Below, piece by piece: positions 23,001-26,515 of a DNA stretch of 26,515 bases. How positions within the stretch are numbered: position 1 is the stretch's first letter; each line of letters starts with the position of its first letter. A program made the translations under genes and the position numbers. The notes beneath the pieces are model-generated. The model was not told the DNA's origin and searched no databases. It saw only the letters and a program-made list of their open reading frames with translations. The stretch covers positions 100,973 to 127,487 of the forward strand of contig BQKZ01000366.1 in NCBI GenBank assembly GCA_036244855.1, written 5' to 3'. Origin of the DNA: Temnopleurus reevesii (taxonomy: Eukaryota > Echinodermata > Echinoidea > Temnopleuroida > Temnopleuridae).

Positions 23001-26000
23001 TGGTTCAGCTGAAAGCAAAGAATGAAATATCTTATTACCTAACATCCAAAAAGTTGCGATAATTGGTCCATTATTATTATTATCATTAGTTCAATGACCT
23101 ATTACTTACACTACCAATTGTTCTTTGGAAAATATAAGTTTGGATAACATTCCAAAAGAGTTAATTGCAAAAACTGAGCATTGCAAAGTTTGATACCACA
23201 TCCCTACTGAGCTTAATCTTGTAAAAATGAGAGCAATCGAAAGAACAAATAAAATAGGAAACGTAGATTGCTAAAAAAAAAAAAAGAAGCTTTTTATAAA
23301 AGACCGTGTCGCGTTCTTGTTCCTTTCGCGTTTAAAACGGAATCTTATTCAGATATGACAGATTTTGAGCGGATTTAGATGGTTGATTTGTAATTTCAAA
23401 TTAAAATTAATTAGATAAATTCAGCTGTAAATGAAGAGGTTCACTCCTTGAAAAAAAGTTTACCCTCGTGTTTTTTTGTGTTTGACAATTTGCTCATCTT
23501 CAACCAAAGTCTGGGAGAGAAAAAAAAAATGAGGGAGGGCCAAGGAGATACCGTTAGGTATATTCCGGAGGAAACTACCATCGAATAGACTTTGAATACC
23601 GAGATGGTCGATCGCCACTAAAAAGATCGCCACCTACCCTTTCATTGTACAGTCTCCCCGATGCGTCGACGGCGAGTAGGAGTGACGACATCGTACCGAT
23701 AAAGAGCGCATAGAAGGTCGCACCGAGCATGATGCTGAATGTCGTCATCCACATCTCTGTTACGTTCATTGGAGGGAAACGACCAAACCCAATACTGATC
23801 ATGTGACAGATCGCTTTGAAGAACGACCAGGAGTACTGATCAAACTTGTCTGCATCCTATGGACATACGACAAAAAAAATAATGAAAATGGTATATACAT
23901 GTTGAATACCACCCATTAATAGGAATTATTTGTTTGAATATTGCTTCATTTTCAATTATTTTTTCTTTGCTTCCAAAAGAGGATTTATTTGTTAATATCC
24001 AAAGCTTAAAGCAGAACAGTGACAGATTAATACAATTGAGCTAACACGTGCGTAAACGTTTATCTATTAAATTGACTTTTTCAATGATAAACCATATTAT
24101 TGATTCATTTAACATTGTGCTTGAAATGTCGCGCAAAATCCAAACGTTCATTGGCGGGAAACGTACGAACCCAACACTGATCATTTGACAATACGCTTTG
24201 AAGACAGAGCTGTCTACATTTAAAACTACATGCATAGCTGAAAATGACTACTCTCTTATGCCCTATTCGGCCTCCTCCTTGATCATCCTAAAATACGTCG
24301 ACAAGATTCCTTACCTCGAGCCCATTGATGACAACCCAGCAATCTGGTGGAAAGTTCTGGAAGAATGGCACCAAGAACTGAATACAACCATTCCAGTGCA
24401 TCAGCAATAGCATGACGAATACCAAATGGACGATCCTTATCACTGCAGACTCGACATTCAGAAGCTGGAAGAAGAATTGAAATTAGCTAAATTTACGTCA
24501 TTCGTAACGTTTTCAAATTTATTCACCTTTTCCCCCGAGACGAACTTTTTTTTATTCAGCTGTAAAACATATTGGGAGTAAAATAGTCAGAATGCTTATT
24601 GCATACATGAACGTTGCTAAGTTTGACTTGTAGCTTGACCAACGTAGCAGCAACCACTGCACGATATCCACATTCCTACTACTGAAACCTAATGGTTTGT
24701 CATTGTGCGTTTGACAAAGAAGCGTACATAAAATTTGAAAGCATTACGAAAATGTTATATTGGAACAAACTTACTTCAATTGGAATAGAAGTATCAACAT
24801 TTTTCTCTTATTGAATAGCACTGCATGAAATGGTTTGAAATTGTAAGATTATGGGGGAGGTCATAAAAAAGAGACAAATATTGTTTAACTCAGACATTGA
24901 AATAGAATCGATGTGTATTGATTAATTTCATTGCATATATAAGAAAATATCCCGCAAGGTTAAAAGAAATAAAAACCAATGATTATTGTTATTGCTCTGA
25001 AGAAATATATGATACTGAGAATTAAAAAACACGAACACTAAGGAAAATTTCTGGTTCGAACATTTGGCATGTTTGAGCATCAAACTTGCTTCAGCACCTT
25101 AGTTATTTGGGAAATCAAAAGATGCTGAAGTTTTCTGAAGTTTATTTTCTTTTCCCAGTGCACCATCTTCTCCGACTTCAGACCAGTGACTTCTGTCCAA
25201 TGTCGATGTGACGAGTCACATTTTGATTCCCGCAAATCTCGTCGAAATATAAATAAGAGACGACTATGTTCCATTTTCGCACCAAAAGCGTGACAAGAAC
25301 TACAAAAAATCAAACAATGACGTGAATTACCTCTTCAAGTCGATGTATATACCTCAAAAGTCTGGACAAGCGGAGTAATCGAAGCAGACTAAGAACTTTG
25401 GTCAATCTACAGAAAAATAAAAGAAAGAGGTGATAAAATACAGTTAAATTCATGAACAAAAAATGAACGTTGAAATAAAGACTTGTAAACTATTAAGAAA
25501 ACTATTGGAAAAAATATAAAAAAAAACCTCCGCGTACCTCATCTTAACCCAGTATATGTTTGGAAACGGAAAATTATCACGAAGTAACTATAATGTGTGA
25601 AACGTACGGAAATAAATGAATAAGAAATAAAAAACGATAGATTATTAAAAACAATAATACACTGTATCAAATAATAATCTATTACAATAAAGAACAACAA
25701 AAATTTAAATGAAAAATTAAAGTAAAAAAGGGAAATAATCATTAGTTTTTTGCTCGTCGACTACTTAGGGGGTGATAAAGTGTTCTTGGGATTTAATTGT
25801 TTTGTGAACAAAACTATTTTTGTTTCGATCGTCAAGCCGTCGAAGATGGGGCGTTAAAACTCTCATCGCTACTAAAAATTTCCCTAGCGCTGTATAATAT
25901 TTTCAAAACCCTATATGTACTCTCTACGAACGTGAAAAATCATAAAAGACAAAACAACTCCCATATTAAACACTAAATGTAATTTGACACAAACAATGAG

Positions 26001-26201
26001 TCAAGCAAGAGAACAATCTATCTATGTGTCCAAGCCCTAGTAAAACTACCTGAGGATCCGCAGAGCGAGGGCGGTATGTGATGTGTAGTCGACTTGGCCG
26101 ATGAAGAGATAGATGTAGTCAAAGGGAAACGATGAGATGAAGTCTAGGAAGAACCAGCCACGGAGATAGCGAATGATGATGCTCCGACGGTCAAGGATGA
26201 C
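16009..26201 (-). CDS. HCN-type cyclic-nucleotide-gated cation channel (3' nine coding exons, 5' end outside window)
   Basis: Plasma-membrane channel of the hyperpolarization-activated (Ih) family. Nine exons join in frame to 446 residues. In order: S2-S3 (LDRRSIIRYLRGWFFLDFIS), S4 with Arg/Lys every third position (LSLLRLLRLSRLLRYIH), S5 and turret (HWNGCIQFLVPFFQNFPPDC), pore helix and filter (residues 140-151, ending SIGFG), S6, C-linker (VPMKTQRRVLSYYEHRYQ), cyclic-nucleotide-binding domain with FGEISLL and ERRVASI (R338 in the phosphate-binding position), C-helix, and a short Lys-rich tail ending QKLDT. The S4 and the linker after S6 make HCN far more likely than CNG or EAG. Odd points: filter SIGFG instead of CIGYG; Val at 339 where mammalian HCN has Thr; duplicated exon pieces in its introns. 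Sea urchin sperm carry HCN channels, and this could be one of them or a paralogue. N-terminus and S1 are missing from the window. Confidence 0.92.
16260..16415. repeat. Foldback-related repeat in the last HCN intron
   Basis: CACACAAAAGAAATTTC at about 16263 pairs with the complement near 16352-16370. The stretch TCCAATTCCTTTGTCCCTTCT (near 16380) is a direct relative of the right arm of the element at 16707-16960. Confidence 0.4.
16707..16960. mobile_element. Inverted-repeat (foldback) element in the last HCN intron
   Basis: Left arm 16707-16789 and right arm 16881-16960 are reverse complements at roughly 80 percent. Matching words are CTGTGAGCAGAA / TTCTGCTCACAG and TTCACAATAGCT / AGCTATTGTGAA. 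The loop is about 90 bp. The open frame at 16782-16982 falls inside it and is not a gene. Confidence 0.6.
17042..17218. mobile_element. MITE with CAGTGGAACCTC-type ends and TA target duplication
   Basis: Ends CAGTGAAACCTCATTATTACG and CGAGGTTCCACTG are inverted and flanked by TA on both sides (17040-17041 and 17219-17220). Internal TTGTTATA(T/A)CAGGT words repeat. The ends and the TA site resemble pogo/Tigger-derived (Tc1-mariner superfamily) non-autonomous elements. Confidence 0.72.
17401..17512 (-). CDS. HCN exon: C-helix of the cyclic-nucleotide-binding domain
   Basis: Phase 1 to phase 2 (112 nt). Completes VLKDYPEMGARMAEIAQERL, NVLHETSLSTVDEEQEG. Corresponds to the end of the CNBD and its C-helix. 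The helix Arg of ERL is kept, but the Arg-Ile pair after it in mammalian HCN2 is Val-Leu here. Acceptor TTGTCTAG, donor GTGAGT. Confidence 0.9.
17640..18205 (-). repeat. Long imperfect (TGA/GGT)n array in an HCN intron
   Basis: About 560 bp of ATC/ACC triplets on the plus strand, TGA/GGT on the HCN sense strand, running right up to the donor of the next exon upstream in the transcript. It fills intron 17513-18205. Poly-Val/Met, poly-His and Ser/Pro frames across it are artefacts. Confidence 0.9.
18206..18301 (-). CDS. HCN exon: CNBD second part (copy A)
   Basis: Phase 1 to phase 1 (96 nt): (G)EISLLIDERRVASIIAST, TCDVFCLCREDFKK. Includes the phosphate-binding cassette Arg (R338). Acceptor TTTTTGCAG, donor GTATGA. 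A second intact copy lies at 20629-20724; copy A is chosen for the model because its partner exon (18978-19218) is unbroken. Confidence 0.88.
18620..18834. mobile_element. MITE-like element, family A copy 2
   Basis: Shares with 1373-1551 the order AAATCAACTG.AA, AAGCGCATT, ACAATG, GATCAA, GATTG.CAA.TT, AGCAA.ACACCC TTAG. Diverged, with an internal length difference. Lies in the HCN intron between the two CNBD exons (18302-18977); the remainder of that intron shows nothing. Confidence 0.55.
18978..19218 (-). CDS. HCN exon: CNBD first part (copy A, intact)
   Basis: Phase 0 to phase 1 (241 nt): EILQHHFTSFISKVNFLN, VVEKLTFEVFLEGDVIIKAG, GAMYFIEHGTVDVWVDD, LSDGDHFG. Equivalent to the last C-linker helices and the CNBD beta roll of HCN channels. 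Acceptor TTTCACAG, donor GTAAGA. A copy at 21266-21493 is identical over 224 nt but has lost 13 nt. Confidence 0.92.
19141..19660 (-). repeat. 292-bp tandem duplication of the CNBD exon start, its acceptor and intron
   Basis: Sequence from the exon start through ATCTAGATCATATCCGTATG and CCCCGCGGGA recurs with an offset of 292 bp (19329 against 19621). The second unit carries an exon-start fragment (about 19467-19518), frameshifted and cut off early. Each unit ends in a GAA-type array. Confidence 0.8.
19375..19440. repeat. Short imperfect (GAA)n array
   Basis: Purine-rich GAA/GGA triplets between the two 292-bp units. Confidence 0.8.
19656..19945. repeat. Long (GAA/GGA)n polypurine array
   Basis: About 290 bp of nearly pure GAA with GGA interruptions, all purine on the plus strand. 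Open frames read poly-Lys, poly-Glu, poly-Ser or poly-Phe and are not genes. Tracts of this kind can form triplex DNA. Confidence 0.92.
19950..20045 (-). pseudogene. Fragment of the CNBD first exon start, identical to 21450-21545
   Basis: Ninety-six bases identical to the segment exactly 1500 bp to the right, including the 13-nt deletion and adjoining intron. It abuts the GAA array on one side and the single N at 20046 on the other. Most likely an assembly duplicate or a very recent copy. Confidence 0.8.
20046..20046. other. Single ambiguous base N
   Basis: The only N in the window. It separates a duplicated exon fragment from an ATC array, which suggests an assembly join. Confidence 0.9.
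20047..20165. repeat. (ATC)n array after the N
   Basis: Imperfect TCATCA triplets, same orientation as other arrays in the HCN gene (TGA on the sense strand). Confidence 0.85.
20186..20228 (-). pseudogene. Decayed fragment of the CNBD second exon
   Basis: AAGTCCTCCCTACAGAGAAAG and CATCTCATGTTGT match the 3' part of the exon at 18206-18301 with several changes. The splice donor is lost. Embedded between ATC arrays. Confidence 0.6.
20284..20625. repeat. Imperfect (ATC/ACC)n array
   Basis: About 340 bp of CAT/CAC triplets directly abutting the donor of the second copy of the CNBD exon, exactly as the array at 17640-18205 abuts copy A. Confidence 0.9.
20629..20724 (-). pseudogene. Duplicate CNBD second exon (copy B), intact reading frame
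   Basis: Same length (96 nt), phases and splice sites as copy A at an offset of 2423 bp. All five base differences are synonymous, so it codes the identical peptide with R-R-V-A-S. Its upstream partner exon in the same block (21266-21493) is frameshifted, so the block as a whole would not yield a normal protein. Either a duplicated exon or a second haplotype placed in tandem. Confidence 0.7.
21266..21493 (-). pseudogene. Duplicate CNBD first exon (copy B) with 13-nt deletion
   Basis: Bases 21261-21484 are identical to 18973-19196 (224 nt, offset 2288), while the flanking introns are clearly diverged. Thirteen bases near the exon start are missing (228 against 241 nt). Spliced normally, the frame shifts and soon meets a TGA. 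Splice sites themselves are intact. Confidence 0.85.
21605..21945. repeat. Degenerate minisatellite-like repeat, GTTCGTTATTCCGAAGG-type unit
   Basis: Variants such as AGTTCATCATTCCAATGG, GCTTCGTTATTCCAGGGG, GTTCGGTCTTCCGAAGG and GTTCGTTCGTCTGAAAA recur at uneven spacing. The unit resembles a dispersed satellite-like family. No gene seen between 21546 and 22250. Confidence 0.5.
21987..22010 (-). pseudogene. Decayed third copy of the C-linker exon end
   Basis: ACTCTTCCGTTGGAGCGTGAC resembles ACCCTTCTGATTGGATGCGAC at the end of the true exon (22862). Only about 24 bases can be aligned, so confidence is modest. Confidence 0.4.
22075..22245. repeat. Imperfect (AATC)n array, left part
   Basis: Interrupted AATC/AACC tetranucleotides between the first two C-linker exon fragments. 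Confidence 0.85.
22250..22317 (-). pseudogene. Partial copy of the C-linker exon (last 22 codons) with donor
   Basis: Minus-strand reading RYQRKYFKEKTILREQSHP, VRR, then GTGAGA. Against the true exon, six of eight base differences are synonymous; changes are Asn to Lys and Ile to Val. No acceptor or 5' part of the exon is present. Embedded in AATC arrays. Confidence 0.75.
22340..22855. repeat. Long imperfect (AATC/AACC)n array
   Basis: About 515 bp of CAATCAAT/CAACCAAT tetranucleotides with higher-order repeats (for example a unit of about 115 bp recurring near 22490, 22560 and 22640). It abuts the donor of the true C-linker exon. Units are short and not separated by unique spacers, so this is not a CRISPR array. 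Confidence 0.92.
22862..23008 (-). CDS. HCN exon: post-S6 linker and C-linker
   Basis: Forty-nine codons, phase 0 at both ends: LNQVKEYLRYRKVPMKTQRR, VLSYYEHRYQRKYFNEKTIL, REQSHPIRR. Matches the HCN C-linker A'-C' helices, including the YYEHRYQ motif. Acceptor GCTTTCAG, donor GTAAGG. Confidence 0.93.
23009..23637 (-). other. HCN intron between pore and C-linker exons, nothing recognised
   Basis: AT-rich, with a poly-A run at 23273-23285. No repeats or exon-like copies seen. Confidence 0.5.
23638..23856 (-). CDS. HCN exon: pore helix, selectivity filter and S6
   Basis: Seventy-three codons, phase 0 at both ends: DADKFDQYSWSFFKAICHM, ISIGFGRFPPMNVTEMWMTT, FSIMLGATFYALFIGTMSS. Alignment with HCN pores places SIGFG at the CIGYG selectivity filter. 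Acceptor TCCATAG, donor GTAGGT. Confidence 0.94.
24144..24205 (-). pseudogene. Decayed fragment of the pore exon
   Basis: Minus-strand reading VFKAYCQMISVGFVRFPPMNV against FFKAICHMISIGFGRFPPMNV in the true exon, offset 382 bp. The filter is damaged (SVGFV). No matching splice site. An old duplication in the intron before the pore exon. Confidence 0.75.
24315..24464 (-). CDS. HCN exon: S5 and turret
   Basis: Fifty codons, phase 0 at both ends: LLNVESAVIRIVHLVFVMLL, MHWNGCIQFLVPFFQNFPP, DCWVVINGLE. Acceptor CTTCCAG, donor GTAAGG. The stretch between S4 (LEE) and SAVIR is about four residues shorter than in mammalian HCN; an in-frame TAA rules out a start further upstream. Confidence 0.92.
24465..25330 (-). 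other. HCN intron between S4 and S5 exons, nothing recognised
   Basis: AT-rich, 866 bp. The open frame at 25080-25313 has no supporting feature. Confidence 0.5.
25331..25406 (-). CDS. HCN exon: S4 voltage sensor
   Basis: Seventy-six nt (1 + 75): RLTKVLSLLRLLRLSRLLRY, IHRLEE. Basic residues every third position with the central Ser typical of HCN S4. Acceptor TTCTGTAG, donor GTAATT. Confidence 0.95.
25407..26049 (-). other. HCN intron between S3 and S4 exons, nothing recognised
   Basis: Very AT-rich, 643 bp; no array or exon-like copy seen. Confidence 0.5.
26050..26201 (-). CDS. HCN exon: end of S2 loop, S3 and start of S4
   Basis: First HCN exon visible in the window (152 nt, ends phase 2): VILDRRSIIRYLRGWFFLDF, ISSFPFDYIYLFIG, HTALALRIL. 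The FLDFISSFPFDYI block is the S3 signature of the family. Acceptor TCCCTAG, donor GTAGTT. Earlier exons lie beyond the right edge. Confidence 0.93.
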
Positions 26202-26219
26202 CTAGGGATGAGAGGAAGA

Positions 26220-26264
26220 TAAGCAATATAACATCATAATCATTATCATCATCATCATCATCAG

Positions 26265-26300
<36 letters not shown>

Positions 26301-26515
26301 TATCATCATCATCATCATTCCCCATCGTCGTCGTTCTCCTTTTCCTCGTCCTCATCATCATCCTCTTCATCATCATCACCATCACCATCGGCATCATCAT
26401 TCCTATAATTATTATCATCATCACCATCACCACCACCATGCACCACCACCACCACCACCACCACCACCACCTATCACCATCATCATCACCATCATTATCA
26501 TCATCATCATCATCA
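26220..26515 (-). repeat. Imperfect (TGA/GGT)n array at the right edge
   Basis: ATC/ACC triplets on the plus strand run from just upstream of the exon acceptor to the window edge. The minus-strand open frame (poly-Met then poly-Asp) is an artefact. Confidence 0.9.

Overview
The window is eukaryotic nuclear DNA. It carries two intron-rich genes in tail-to-tail (convergent) orientation, with GT-AG introns, many small inverted-repeat transposons and long imperfect triplet and tetranucleotide repeats. The HCN-type channel, the intron density and the kinds of dispersed repeat suggest a marine invertebrate deuterostome, most likely an echinoderm such as a sea urchin. That is an inference from style; no database was searched.

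Layout. Positions 1-359 hold the 3' end of a non-LTR retrotransposon. Positions 360-1957 are the 5' flank and leader of the first gene and contain a small inverted-repeat element. Positions 1967-14113 (+) are a complete NDUFS1 gene, the 75-kDa iron-sulfur subunit of mitochondrial complex I. I reconstructed 17 coding exons that join in frame to 727 residues, with all N1b, N5 and N4 cluster ligands present. Positions 14114-16008 hold the two facing 3' ends. Positions 16009-26201 (-) are the 3' nine coding exons (446 residues) of a hyperpolarization-activated cyclic-nucleotide-gated (HCN) channel, from the S2-S3 region to the stop. Its N-terminus and S1 lie beyond the right edge.

The most unusual property is the number of partial exon copies inside introns, most of them still attached to a splice site. 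In NDUFS1 they derive from exons 4, 7 (several), 11 and 13. In HCN they derive from the pore exon, the C-linker exon (two) and both exons of the cyclic-nucleotide-binding domain (several). Some copies are decayed and look neutral. Others differ from the functional exon almost only at synonymous sites (24 of 27 differences over four copies). Fragments cannot evolve that way alone, so these either come from a second diverged allele (real unequal exchange, or haplotypes placed in tandem by the assembler) or are maintained by gene conversion. A single N at 20046, preceded by 96 bp identical to a segment exactly 1500 bp away, points to an assembly join in the HCN part.

The genes do not act in one pathway. 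NDUFS1 works in the mitochondrial matrix arm of complex I; the HCN channel is a plasma-membrane cation channel. They are simply neighbours. I saw no tRNA, rRNA, CRISPR array or prokaryotic feature.
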